Assembly (NCBI RefSeq): GCF_003945595.2
Contig: NW_024104319.1
Location: 930,001 to 994,000 of the forward strand
Reading direction: 5' to 3'
Source: Pipra filicauda
Lineage: Eukaryota > Chordata > Aves > Passeriformes > Pipridae
Length of the DNA stretch: 64,000 nucleotides
Every line of letters begins with the position of its first letter. Position 1 is the stretch's first letter. Of the stretch, positions 48,707 to 60,800 are shown piece after piece. A program made the translations under genes and the position numbers. The notes under the pieces are model-generated. The model worked only from the letters and a program-made list of their open reading frames with translations, searched no databases and was not told the DNA's origin.

Positions 48707-49280
48707 TGTCGGCCATGGTTTAACCCCAGCTGCTGAGCACCACGCGCTCACTCTCAACCAGTGGGCTGTGGGAGAGTAAAGGTGAGAAAACTCAGGGGCT
48801 GAGATAAAGGCAGTTTAACAGGGAAAGCAAAAGCCATGCTCACACACACAGCAAAACAAGAATTAATTCACTGCTTCCCACATGCAGGCAGGTGTTCACC
48901 CATCTCCAGGAGAGCAGGGACCCATCACAGGTAACGCTTACTGGGAAGACAAATGCCATCACTTCAAACATCCTCCCCTTCCTCATTCTTCCCCCCACTT
49001 TATATACTGAGAATGATGTCACATGGTCTGAAATATCCCTGTGGTCAGTTGGAGTCACCTGTCCCAGCTGTGTCCTCTCCCAGCATCCCATGCACCCCCA
49101 GCTTCCTCAGCAGTGTGACAGCACAAAAACCAGAAAAAGCCTTGACTCTGTGTAAGCCCTGCTCAGCAATAACAAATACATCTCTATGTTACCAATACTG
49201 TTTTTAACACATATCCAAAACACAGCCCCATGCTAGACACTGTGAAGAAAATTAACTCTGTCCCAGCCAAAACCAGCACA
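48707..49280 (-). mobile_element. ERV LTR, family 3 (ERVL-like), near complete
   Basis: Read on the minus strand it opens 'tgtgctggttttggctggga' then 'cagagttaattttcttc', the start of a common avian ERVL-type LTR. It carries the internal words 'tggggctgtgttttgga' and 'gttattgctgagcagggctt'. It has a TATA box (tatataaa, 49006-48999) and a U5 with 'ctttccctgttaaactgcc'. The end reads 'ggggttaaaccatggccgac' then 'a'. Length 574 bp. The termini (TGTCGGCC... and ...AAAACCAGCACA) pair imperfectly. The bases outside (ctgta left, aagtc right) do not match, so the target duplication is lost or an edge is off by a few bases. No internal ERV sequence adjoins it. Confidence 0.85.
48999..49006 (-). promoter_or_regulatory. 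TATA box of LTR family 3
   Basis: Minus strand tatataaa, about 275 bp from the LTR's 5' end and 290 bp from its 3' end, a normal place for a U3 promoter. Confidence 0.6.
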
Positions 49281-49337
49281 AAGTCTCAGGCAACATGTGT
49301 CAGAGCAAGAGTTCTGCTTATGGGAGTGGATAAGGAT

Positions 49338-49403
49338 AGTGGAATTCAAAAAATGTAGGGGGAAAGACACAGTGGAATTCAAAACATATAGGGGGAAAGA
49401 TGC
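49338..49403 (+). repeat. 33-bp tandem duplication
   Basis: Units 49338-49370 and 49371-49403 each begin agtggaattcaaaa and contain tagggggaaaga; 29 of 33 bases agree. It lies 57 bp from the edge of the family-3 LTR. Confidence 0.9.
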
Positions 49404-50934
49404 AGAAAGAATTGTTACCGTCTTCAAAATTCAGACCTGCTGTCATCACAAAAGTATTTTCAGCGCAAAAGCAAAGAAAAGGAAGAAATTTTCACTGTGG
49501 TGATGACTTGTCCCTCAGATGTCCCTTTGTGTGATTTTGAAAACCACAGACAAAACTCCCGGCCACGCTTCTGCTTTTCCAGGAGTCTTTTTGATATGTT
49601 CCACACACAGGTACCAAGCTGGTTTGGAAACAGTCTGTTTGGAAAACTTGAGGGGGATTATCTAAAAGTCATAGTTTATTCTTTGTGATTTGGCCATTTG
49701 TTCATAGAAGAAACACTTCCAACACATGCTGCCTGGTCACAACAGCAATGCCAGCTTTCATAGTTGCTTCTGTTTCTCAACACAGGCTGTTCCATGTGTC
49801 TCTTCCTATCCCAGCACACTGATGTAAAGCAGCAGCTACGGATAGGAGAGAGGATGCAGCAACCCTCGGAACAGCAGCAGGAAATGCACAGCAGGCACAA
49901 CCAACAACTGTCCTACAGGCACATGGTAGTAAGAGGAAAGAGCTGAGTCTAAGAGAGCAGTTTTGAGAGCACTGGGGCAGTCAAATAACAGGAGTGAGAG
50001 GAAAAAAGAACAGATCCTGACACTCCAGGCAGAGACCAGTGGTTTTAAAACAAACAGGAAGAGGTGGAAGAATGCTAACACCAGAAAGTTGCTGCAGCAT
50101 ACCACGTTGCTTGACATTGACAGTCCTTGGTCTCCTCTGGTAAAAATATTGCAGCAGATCCCTTTTCTCAATCTAATGTTTGCACTCAACCTGATACACC
50201 ATCTCTCCAGCCTCTGTATCTCCTCTGATATAATATCTCTGTTTCTGTGGCTAAGCTACAACTGTGTGCCTACAGTCAAAAGGCACCTATTTATCCCTGA
50301 CCTGAATAGTTATAGAAACAGCAGCAGAAATTATATTCCTGTATGTGTATCTATTACATTTCACTTTTTCCTTTATTAAAGAATACCATAGTGCAATGTT
50401 GCTTGCTCCAAGGATCCAGAACACTTCTACATATCTTGACAGTTCACATGCAATTATGGGATTCTTCAAACTTTCTGGATGACTTTGCTCCACAGTCTTC
50501 AACCTGTGCTGTAATCCTAAGCCAAGAGTACTCACCAAAACTAAAGTGACCAGGAAAAAGTCAAGGCAGAGGTGAAACAGAGTAGAGAAGTGATATAGTT
50601 GGTCCAACAGAGATGCACACAAAAAGGAGATTTGCTCTTGACTAGAGATACAGAAGACAGAGCATACATTCCCTCACCATGCAGCCAAAGCAACACCTTT
50701 GGCAAGGTCTTCTCTCCTCTCTGTCTTGCTAGTCCTAACAGTAGTTGAGTCTCTTTATCTATAGAGGTACCACACAAGTTCTTGAAATGCGTCTCCACGT
50801 CACAGTAAAATACTAAAATAAGGCTCTGATTGTATCACAGGACAGCAGTGAAGATACAATGACCATGTCCTGAAAACTGAATTGTGTGCACCCATCATCC
50901 CTATTCCTTCTAGGGGTCATCCCAGCTTTAAGTC
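49404..50934. other. Unique noncoding stretch
   Basis: No recognised gene; the open frame at 49963-50379 (138 codons) shows no known domain. Confidence 0.5.
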
Positions 50935-50992
50935 TAGCATCGATGTTCACAGAGGTCTTTTCCAGCCTTTATGATTCTGTGATTCATGATCT
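50935..50992 (+). mobile_element. CR1 tail scrap
   Basis: 'gatgttcacagaggtctttt' followed by 'ccagcctttatgattctgtg' and 'attcat' is the CR1 terminal segment with its 8-bp end repeat. Upstream sequence is not recognisably CR1. Confidence 0.7.
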
Positions 50993-52184
50993 CTGAAAAA
51001 ACAGCCTCCAAGTAGAGGGCAGCTCAGGCCTCTGGTATGTACAAGCTCACACAAAACTACTCACTCTACTAAACATAATTTCCTGACAGATTCTGTTTGC
51101 CCTTGACTCTTCTGAGAGAGGGGAGAGAAGCCTGGCACCCATCTTCACTACAAAGCAAATCAACTCAGCTTCCATCAACAAATGCAGCCTCATTTTACCC
51201 CAACTCTGTTCTAACATGTATCTACCCAAGAGACATACAGGAGAGAGTCTAATACAATTCACCCAGAAAGGCCAGTACTGAGGAGCATTTTGAACACTTA
51301 CAATATTCCCTCAGAAGTATGAGAGTGAAACTTTGCAATCAAGCATTCGGGAAAGAAAACTTAGCTATGAACAGCTTTTATCAGTGATTGGTACCTTGAC
51401 TACAGCACAAACTAAAGCTTTTCCCGTGATTGTTAGGTCCCACCTGAAAACATCTGGCTCCATGCCAAAGCAAGAGCAAAGCCACTCTGTTTCTGTGGTC
51501 CTGAACTGCCAATGCAGAGAGGGAGAAACAGCAGGAAAGCTGTTTACCAAGAGCACAGCACAACACAGCATTTCTTTTATTCTTCTACCAGTCACGTATC
51601 GCTTCCCAGGCGAAGCAGATCAGATCAAAATGTGAGTGAATGTTCTCTATCTTGAACTGCTATTATGCAGTAAAACATTAAAAGGTAAGAGACTGAGCTG
51701 GAAACACTGCAGTAAATCTGTTTTTACGAGGAAGGCTTGCCTCATCTCCAGTGCCAGATCAGCCATGCTCAGATTTCAAGCCTTCTTCAGAGCTCCTTCC
51801 ACAATTCAGTCACATCCTAGTCAAACAATGTTGATTTCAGGACTTGCTTGGCTGTTGTTGTATTGAAGTAATGACTCACAGGTGGTTAAAATATTATTAT
51901 GTTTTATACAGATTACATACTAGCCATTCATTAAAATATGGTTCAGTATTTTTTAAATGTCTGAGAAACAATTTAAGAACAGATTTAAAATAGAATATCC
52001 TTGCAGAAGATCTGAGAAATACTCACCTCTTTAAATATATATAAAATACAATTCCACATCTTATTTCCAACAGCTGACTACACCTTGGTTTTTGTAAATA
52101 GATGCTTGGCAACTGAACTGCTGACATCCATTGAGCTTATTTATAATGAAGAACTGAGTTTGAGACACTGTCTCATAACAAAAA
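50993..52184. other. Unique noncoding stretch
   Basis: No gene or repeat recognised. Confidence 0.5.
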
Positions 52185-52262
52185 AACATGAAATCATAGA
52201 ATCTTTTAGGTTGGAAAAGAGCCTTAAGATCACTGAGTCCAAATGGGCATCACGGGATCCTC
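52185..52262 (-). mobile_element. CR1 3' end fragment
   Basis: On the plus strand it reads 'atgaaatcatagaatctttt' then 'aggttggaaaagagcctta' then 'agatcactgagtccaaatgg', the inverse of the CR1 tail. About 75 bp remain. Confidence 0.8.
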
Positions 52263-55200
52263 ATTCAGGTTTCCTAAAGTGCTATCATTTTTGATAGGCA
52301 TTGCTAAGTTACAAATATCCAGGCTTCTGTGGAAAATCTGAGAGAAGCAGTTTGTCTGGTAAGTGAATGTGCCAGAGAAGAGAAAGGACTGGGATTGAGA
52401 GAAATAACCAGTAGAATACTGTCTGGCTAAATTAACATTTTGTAAAGGAGACTGTTTGCTTGTTAGCATCGACAAAAAAACAGAGTGCCACTGACACTGG
52501 TAGTTGGTAGTTTGCATTAACACCTGTGGCACTGGAAGGCATCTGATTTAACTGGGGACACCAAAAAGCTCTCTGAGAATGAAGTCATCCATATCTGAGA
52601 AGACACTACCTATATCTGGCAGTAATGACTCATCTATTCTGCTGCATTCAGAAGCAATGGTATGGCTGCTTTCAGGGTTGAGAAGGGAAGCGGAAAAAGG
52701 GATTTTGGCTCTTCTCTAGCCTGCTTGTATTTTTCAATAATTGTAAGAATGGAAACAGCTGAAAAGGGCTGATGCAGAAATACAGCACTAATAGACATGC
52801 TAATGAGCTCTATTAATAGAGGATAATGCTAATAAAGGGAAATTAAGCAAATCTGCACAGTGTAGAGGAGAGCTTCAGGTGCAGATGAACATATCAGCAA
52901 CTCTGGGATGAGGTCAGACAGGAAAAACCATGCTGCAGAAATCGATCAGTGGCTGGCTCTCTGGCTGTCACTTCCTGTAACTACCAAAAATTCCCTAAGA
53001 AAGAAACATCTCCAGAGTGGAGACTTTGGGAACAAATTGGAAAGGCATCTTGAAGGAACAATCTCTCCATATTTCTGTTTCTTTCCGTAAGTCTCTGCAG
53101 CCAATGTTTGAAAGAACAACTAACAGACCTCCAGGCTAACCTGGAATGGACTCTTTATCAGAACCATTGCCTTCCAGGTGCAGTGTTTTTACAGAGTTTT
53201 TAAGTGTTGTTTCTGATAACAGATAGAAACCCTGCTGCCTCTTCTCCTGACTTCTAAAAGAATCTTTTACATAAACCTATCAAATCAGGAGCTCTACTGA
53301 AAGACTGAAGTATAGCAATACTGCACAAAGGAAAAGGAAAATACCCAGTCTGTCATCTGGCCCATAATCAAGCCAACAGTAGACATGCCTTAGAGCAAAG
53401 ATAGGAGCACTTCTAAAGGGGAAGAAGAAACAATGAACAATTTGTGTTTTTAATCACAGATACTCTATGACTGAACTGGTGTCTTTCCTTAATCACTTAT
53501 TTTCTAGACAAAGGAAATGCATTAGTGTTCCCTTGTCTGGATTTCAATGAAGCATTGAGCAGCTGCCAGATATTCCACTTAGGATGGAGAGAACAAAAAT
53601 TACCCAAAGAAGCTTCAGAAGTCCAAGAGACAACTGGCAAAAATAAGGATAGGCACAAATAACACCCAAAGAAGTGAGCTTGAAAGATATGCAAGACCTG
53701 AATCAACTCCAGGGAAATTACATTCACCACACTGATGCTGCTGTGTGGCACAAGGTTTCCAACATGAACAAGTTTGTTCCACGGCTGGAAAAAAATGGGG
53801 AGGGGATGACAACTTTCTTGAGTGGATTTCTGGTGCCCAGTTCAAGGGCTGAGAGTAAATATTTTTTTTTCTATTGGTAGTGACTCAGATTTGAGTCTCT
53901 TGCTTTCGTCTAACTGAGAGAGACATTTTGTTAAAAGTTGAAAGTAATCTTTCTTTGAAAGCTCTGTCCTCTTACAAACTTGGCTGAAATCAGCTGAAAA
54001 GTTCAAAATTTTCGTTTTTATGCACATTCCCATACATTATTTGATGGCCTTTTTCCTCTAGAAAGCCTGGTGTAAAATATTCATCTGTATATAAATAATG
54101 TACTAAATTATATCTAATGTAGCACATTTAATTATAATTAAATATTAATATGATATTAAAAAGAAGCACATTAAAAAGAGCATCTGAATCATTGGAGGTG
54201 TAAAGGCTGCTACATTCTCTGTTGCTACTAGATGTTCAGAGCTCTGATATATTAGCCCTCTCTGTTTGCAAGCCTTTCCTTTGATACTAAATTTGGGAAC
54301 TCCTTTTGCAAAAGGAAAATGGGAGAGAAGACCAGGTGAGCTGGCCTGGATACCTTCTCTGTTTTGTTTCTTACAATGTTGACTCTATCTTCCTCGAAGA
54401 TAGAACAAACAAAGACATAAAGGACAGAAGAAGGCCCACGTACCATTGAAAGTACAGCTTCTCTGGCTTAGCACCAAGTGTCCAGCCTTGCAGAACCCCT
54501 GTGCTGGTGGAGGGCACAACCAACACCCGTACTGATTGTCTCAAGTTTTGCATAAGATTGCTATCCTCACACACAGAGCCTTAAAAATAATTAAATTACC
54601 TACAAACTTACCTATGCACAAGCTCTGTTGACTGCACAGCCTCTGTCAAGCAGAGGACAGATATTAAATAGTGTTTTGCTGGCTGCAGTAAACCCTCTGT
54701 ACCTGTACTCCGTGGGAGATAGAGAACAGCTTTTATCATGTCGAATCACTGCAAATCTAAGCCCAAATCAATATGGTCTACAGCAGGGTCCACCACCTAC
54801 AACTTAGGTACCACCGAGAATAAAGAGGGAAAATGGAGGTAGAGAGAAAGGTAGTGAAGCCAGGCAGCCACAACTAACCTCTCCCTTTCCCAGGTTACTA
54901 GTCCAGGGTATATAACATACTGCATCCTCTCTAGTCAGAAATCATTATTTTTTTTTGGGGGGGGGAGATATAAAACAATGGTTGTCTTTCTTCTGCTGAG
55001 AGATTAGACTCCTAACAGCAAATTCTGTAACCCAGAGATTCAGCAGTTTCCCTGGCTCAGTGAGTTAATCAGAGGACCTCATTGTTCAGCTGAGGTCAAG
55101 GGCACAGTACTCAGTTAAAATGTGTCATCAGTTTGGTAAAACATTTTCGCAAGGATGAAATTGTACTTATTGTGGGGACCTGTCTTTCTTTTGGAACAAC

Positions 55201-55379
55201 CAACAATATGATCACATACAAAGGAAATAGACACCTTGTAGGGCTTTCAGCTTCACCTACAGACTTTGTGTTCCTGGTCTACTCACATACTCACTTGGTA
55301 GATATTCTCCCTCATCCTACAATCCTTCTCCCATCCTGTTCCTTTTCAAAAGAGGAACTAGTTTTTAAACATACAATCA
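52263..55379. other. Unique noncoding stretch
   Basis: No gene recognised. Includes the TAAT-rich palindrome block (listed separately), an AT-rich patch at 54090-54180 and a T9G8 homopolymer junction at 54949-54965. Confidence 0.5.
52785..52850. promoter_or_regulatory. Palindromic TAAT-rich block, candidate regulatory element
   Basis: A perfect 14-bp palindrome, ctctattaatagag, sits at 52808-52821. Within about 60 bp there are several TAAT or ATTA cores, including 'gctaatgag', 'attaat', 'gataatgctaataaa' and 'aaattaag'. Dimeric homeodomain sites look like this. The call rests on motif density alone. Confidence 0.3.
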
Positions 55380-57340
55380 ACAGATTCATACAATGGTTTG
55401 GAGACCTTACAGATCATTTCCCATTCCAGCAACATGGGCAGGGTTGCAACCCACCAGGTCAGGTTGGTCAGGGCTCCATCCAACCTGGTCTTGAACGCTT
55501 CCAGGGATGGGGTATTCACAGCTCTTCTGGGCAACCTGTTCCTGTGTCTCTCCACCCTCACAGTAAAGAATTTCTTCCTAACATTTAATCTAAACCTCTC
55601 CTCTTTCCATTTAAAACCATTGTCCCTTGTCCTGTTACTACATGCCCTTGTGAAAAGTCCCCCTACATTTTATTACCTCCATTTAGATACTAAAAGGCCA
55701 CGAGGTCCCCCTAGAGTCTTACTTTCTCTGGGCTGAACAAATCACTCTCTCAGCCTGTCTACATAGGAGAGGTGTTCCACCCCTCTGATCATCTTCATGG
55801 TGCTCCTCTGGACCTCCTCCAACAGGTCCATGTCTTTTCTATGCTGAGAACCACAGACTTGGATGCAGTACTCTAGGTGGGGTCTCATGAGGGCAGAGTA
55901 GAGGGGCAGAATCACCTTCCTCAGCCTGCTGGCCATGCTGCTTTTCATCCAGCCCAGGATACTGGCTGCCCAGCATTCTGGGCTATGAGGGCACATTCCT
56001 GTGTCATGTCCAGCTTTTCATCCACAACAGCATCCAAGTCCTTCTCTGCAGTGCTGGTCTCAATAAGTTCATCTCCCAGACTGTAATTATGTCTGGGATT
56101 GCCCTGACTCTGATGCAGCACCTGGCACTTGGACATGTTGACCCTCATGAGGTTGTCATGGACCTGCTTCCCAAGTTTGTACAGTCCCTCTGGATGGCAT
56201 CCCTGCCTTCTGTTGTGTCAGCTGCAGTGCTCAGCTTTGTGTCTCTGCACACTTGCTGAGGGTGCACTCGGTCCCATTGTCTGTGTCACTGATGAAGTCA
56301 TTGAAGAGCACCAGTCCCAAGACAGAGCTTGGGGCCACCAAGTGAGGGCCACCACTTGTCACCAGCTTCCACCTGGATATAGAGCCATTGACCACAACTC
56401 TCTGGCTGCATCCATGCAATCAAATCCTTATTCACTGAGTAGTCGACCCATCAAATCCTTGTATCTCCTTTTTGGACATAAGGATGTCGTGTGGGACTGT
56501 GTCAAAGGCTTTACAGAAATCTGGGTAGGTGACACCTCTACCTCTTCTCTTGTCAACCATTGCTGCCACTCCGTCACAGAAAGTCACCAGATTGGTCAGG
56601 CACAATTTGCCCTTAGTAAAGCCGTGCTGGCTGTCTCAGATCATGCCCCTGTCTTGCACGTGCCTTAACGTCGCTTCCATGAGGATCTGCTCTGTGGTCT
56701 TCCCAGGCACAGAGGTGAGGCTCATCGGTCTGTAGTTCCATGGATCTTCCCTTTTCCCCTTTATAAAAATAATAGTGATTTTTCCCTTTATCCCATCACT
56801 GGGGACTTTGCCTGAATGCCATGACTTTTCAGATCTGTTGTGGAATGTCTTGGCAGCAGCATCAGCCAGTTCCCTCAGGACTCTGGGATGTATGTTGTCC
56901 AGCTCCATAGACCCGTTTCATAGACCAGTTTCATCAAGTGGTCTCAAACCTGCTCTTTGCTTTCAGTGGGAAGGACTTCACACCCCAACCTCCACCTGAA
57001 GGTTGAGGGACTTGAGAGACATGGGAAGCCTGACTGCTAGGGCAGACTGAGGCGCAGAACTCGTTGAGCCCTCGGCCTTCTCACCGTCCTTTGTCACTTG
57101 TTCTCCCTTCTCATTTTTCAGGAGGTACATTTTCCTTGGCCTTGCTTTTCTGACCTATTTGCCTATAGAAACTCTTCTTGTTATTCTTCACATCCATTGC
57201 CAAGTTCCATTGCATCTGTGTCTTAGCTTTGCTGATCCCATCCCTACACATCTGAACTGTGTCCTCGTACTCTCCCTAGGCCATATGTCCCTCTTCCACT
57301 CCTGCATTTCCAGCTCAATGGAATCCTCTTCTTAATAAGA
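55380..57340 (-). mobile_element. CR1 LINE, large 5'-truncated copy
   Basis: The plus strand gives the inverse CR1 tail from 55380 ('attcatacaatggtttggag', then 'gggctccatccaacctggtc', 'ttgaacgcttccagggatgg'). It is followed by the 3' UTR, the whole reverse transcriptase in reverse, and the linker upstream of the RT (56950-57340). About 1.96 kb is present, reaching back to a point between the endonuclease and RT domains. It belongs to a third CR1 subfamily, distinct from the two plus-strand copies. A 24-bp AT-rich tandem pair adjoins its 5' edge at 57357-57399. Confidence 0.92.
55742..56908 (-). pseudogene. CR1 reverse transcriptase relic
   Basis: The domain can be followed in order on the minus strand. 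The start reads 'HPRVLRELADAAAKTF' and 'NYRPMSLTSVPGKTTEQIL' (56908-56640). Motif A is '[16 protein letters not shown]' (around 56530-56475), with both Asp kept. The '[11 protein letters not shown]' block follows. Motif C is broken: a one-base deletion beside 56243 removes a T from the codons for FADD, so the frame reads 'SKCAETQS' and stops. Beyond it come 'GDELIETSTAEKDLDAVVD' (near 56085-56030), 'LRKVILPLYSALMRPHLEYC' (near 55920-55860) and the C-terminal 'RKDMDLLEEVQRSTMKMIRG'. Frames switch several times. Inactive. Confidence 0.9.
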
Positions 57341-60107
57341 ACTTCTAGGGACTTGGATAAAGTCAATAATTAATACTTGAATAAAGCCAATAATTAATAA
57401 ATAATAATTATGCACGCAGCACAGGACCATGGTGGCAGGGTTCACATTAACATTTCCCAGCTTTCAAGTGCCCAACCATGCAACATTTATACCCTTTTAA
57501 CACAGGTTTTCTGGGGGAGTTTGAAATTGTTTATGAAGCACCTTGCACATGAAAAGTCCCTGTTGAAATGGCATATATTTATTATTAATGGTAATAATGC
57601 AGATGCAGCAGCAGGCAAGCACAATTGCCTTTTTGAGGATCACAACAAGAACAAAAAAGCTTTTAAAGTTCAACAGTAATAAACATAAGCCCTTTGATAG
57701 CAAATTCTTGGTTTAACACTAAATAAAGTATGAGGAAGCCAGAGTGGAGGAGATGCTGGCTAATGTCCTGTACATTTGGGATACTTGGTGATCCATGATA
57801 ATGAAAGTCTTATGGTACTTAAATGGGAAGCAGAGTTTCTGGGTCCCTGTGCACTGTGAAATTAAGACTCTGGAATAGTGTGTTATTTCAGCTGACACAA
57901 ATAAAAGTAGAAAAAAAGAAACAGCAAGAGATTCTCTAGCACAAACTAACAAGCAGCATGTCAGTCCCTGGCCCATTAATCCAGTCAACATCTCCACTTC
58001 TCCCCTTAGTCCCAGGAAGCAACATGTGAGAGGTGCCTATACTAGAGACTCATCAACAAGGTCTCCCTCCTCTTATTCTGCTCAACAGGGAAAATTGTGT
58101 AATATCCTACACTTTTCATCCTGTCCTTCCCCTTAGCCCCAACCATCTGCTGAAGACAGGCAGATAAAGAAGAGTCAATGTATTTATACATCACCTCACC
58201 CCATGGTCAAGTGAAGGGCAAAGCTGGCTTCTGCTCTCCTTCCTGGTCCTCATATCACATCCAAGTAACCTTCGGAAAAATAACACAAAGACAGCAAATA
58301 TCCTCAGTGCTTGACTGCTAGGCAAGGCAAAGACATAAATCCCTTATTTGAAGAGTCTGGAAGTAAAGGAGCAGGGACCACCACGTGCCACACAGCTGCT
58401 GGAGCAGCAGGCCAGCTAGGAGGTTATGGCTCAGGGCTAGGACAGAACCACAGGATCACTCAGTTAGATGCATTACTGGTCACTTGGCACTAGATAGTTT
58501 CCTCCCCTTCCTGGGGGCTAGAGATCAAATCATCTTTTAATGGTTTCATTTAGCAAGCCACAACTACACAAGCTCTGAAAGACTAGAGGGGGGCTTGTGC
58601 CGCTCTACTTTCAAGCCCTGTTCTGTCCTGGCGTACTACCCTCCTTCAGAAACAAAAGCTCTCCCTCCAGACTCCACATGGTTAGTTCCTGAAGACAATG
58701 GAGGGAATACTAAACAGTGTTCATCCCTGGAGCTTCTAATTAGTTTTCTTCACCTGTGCTTCTTTAAATCAGTCTTCAAATCAGAGAAAATATTCATATT
58801 TTCTTGCTTTTCTTTCCCCTGAATATCTAATTCAGCCTCATGAACAGATCTCAACTCTTTTGTGCATTGGTAAAGACACCAACATGACTGCTGATGGGTG
58901 ACAAGTTGCATAGTACATCTACATATGCCTCAAGCCAAAAATCACCAGCAATGTTGTTATGGCTCCAGACTGCTGTGGGGTGCCAAGTTAGAAACTAACT
59001 GGTATCTGTAAACAAATGCATGACAAAACTCCTTCCAGGGCTTTGGATAACAGCTTCTGCTGGTGCCCTAGCAGGAAAAGCTAGCCAACAACCACACTTG
59101 AGAAGGACTCAGGGCAGGAATGTGGACCAGGTTATGCATCATGTCTCACCTGCTCTGTACTCTGAAGCTCCATGGGGATATAAAGGAGTAAAAAAGATCC
59201 AAAGCTATTTCCACGATCCAGGTGGGTACAGGAGATACTGTAATAGGCTGGTGAAAGATACATGAACACTTAACAGTCTTGTGTTGATTACTTACACGGG
59301 ATTCAGAGACTCGCTGGGGAACAATCACAGACCACCGCAGGCATTAATAGTGAAGACAGAGTATCAGAGGCCTAATTGCAAAAACTCCAACCCCAAGCTC
59401 AAAGTTAGACAGATTTTTTCTGATGACTTCCACACACGGAAATTTTAAAGAACCATTCTGATCTCTGTTTTGGAAACAGACTTAGCTACAGCTAACTGTG
59501 TAACAGCTATATAGCTACTACTTGAATTGTTATCAGCTGTTGGCTGTACTAAGTTCTGATGTATTCTTTCTGCAGGTGGACTTCAGGGATGAAGCTTCTT
59601 TCTGGTTTTGGAAACAAACCCTGTAATTATCTTACACAAGAGTGTTAACTCAGATCATCTTAGTTGTCAACACTGTTGCATAAATTTCAGCAACACGAAG
59701 GGATTCAGCATACAAAGGGCAGTGTTAAACAGCAGTGTATTAAGTTAAGCAGTAATATTTCCCAAAAGAACCAGATTGTAGTTCAGATATCTTCTAGCAT
59801 TTTATTAATGAGCTGGAAGATTAGGGTCAACAGTGTGCTATTTAAAAAACTGAATTTGGAAGTGTTAACACCATCTCTGGGGCCTCAGAAGTGGTATGGA
59901 ACACAAACAGGAAAAAGAAATGCATGGTTCACTTGGAAAGTACCATATTCCTATGTTGAAAAAAAGATCCAGCTCTTCTGTGGGGAGACAGTATTTCCTT
60001 GGGGGCACATAACAAGCAATACTTACTCTCCTCTACAAACTGAGCTTTGGTGGGGTTTGAACATGATTGTTGTGCTTAATTCACACTTTGAGAAACACTT
60101 AGACGTT
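57341..60107. other. Unique noncoding stretch
   Basis: No gene recognised. A 24-bp-period pair (ataaagtcaataattaata, then ataaagccaataattaata) is at 57357-57399. A long open frame at 59664-60125 begins at TTG, has no ATG for its first 48 codons and no known domain; it ends within the LTR fragment that follows. Confidence 0.5.
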
Positions 60108-60148
60108 TGTCCTGATTTCAGCTGAGATAGAGGTAATTTTCTTCTTAG
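60108..60148 (+). mobile_element. Family-3 LTR 5' end, 41-bp fragment
   Basis: 'tgtcctgatttcagctgaga' plus 'tagaggtaattttcttcttag' matches the 5' end of the LTR at 48707-49280 (minus strand), with about 30 of 37 bases agreeing. It stops abruptly where the family-2 LTR similarity begins. Confidence 0.65.
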
Positions 60149-60800
60149 AAGCTGACCCTATCGTTGTGAATGAGTGTCTAAGGTCACTGGAGAGTCGTGG
60201 GCAAAGGTATTGGCAAAAGCAGGTTTAATATAAAAGTGAAAGCACAAAAAGTTCATCGGTAAGCTTCACTCAACTACACACTAGATGGTTAAAGCACACA
60301 GAGAGAAAACAAACTAAAACCAAAAATCAATCAATTTAAAACTAAAATCAACGACAAAAAAATCATCTGTGTGGAGGCTGGGGATGGGAAAAGGGCAAAG
60401 ATAGGAAAGGGTAAGGATAAAAAAGAATAAAGTAAACCCTCCAATTGAGTCACAAGGTTCAGAGTGGACCCCTATGTCAAACTTGGCCCAGGACTGGAAC
60501 AGTGGTTTAGGCCTGAAGTTTCAACAACTATTAACAGCAGTTAATCAATAGCCTAATTTAGACACTTTAACAACGATTCTGTAGAATTTACTATAAGCAC
60601 AACTGTTACTCACAGGCCTAACTTACTTACCAGTCTAATGTACTTAAAAATCTAGGAGAACTCTTGCTTAACTCCTCTTCTCTGTTCAAAACCATCTCCT
60701 GTCTCTCCTGCTGTCTCTCCTGTCATGTTCGAGGCTCTGGTACTCCTTACGACCGAGGTAGAGAATTGTTACTTCTCATCAGTGTTGCCCACTGAATGAC
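60149..60800 (-). mobile_element. ERV LTR, family 2, copy B (inverted relative)
   Basis: On the minus strand this follows copy A (19923-20410) through all the landmarks listed there, including 'ggggtccactctgaacctt' with 'gtgactcaa', 'ctctgtgtgctttaaccat', and the attaaa poly(A) signal at 60229-60224. Near its 3' end both share 'gtgacct..acactcattcac' wording. Upstream of about 60660 the two copies diverge, as U3 regions often do, so the 5' edge near 60800 is a guess. No target duplication or internal sequence is seen. Confidence 0.7.

Noticed and set aside
59664..60125. 153-codon plus-strand open frame
   Set aside because: Starts at TTG, has no ATG for 48 codons, contains no recognisable domain and ends inside an LTR fragment.
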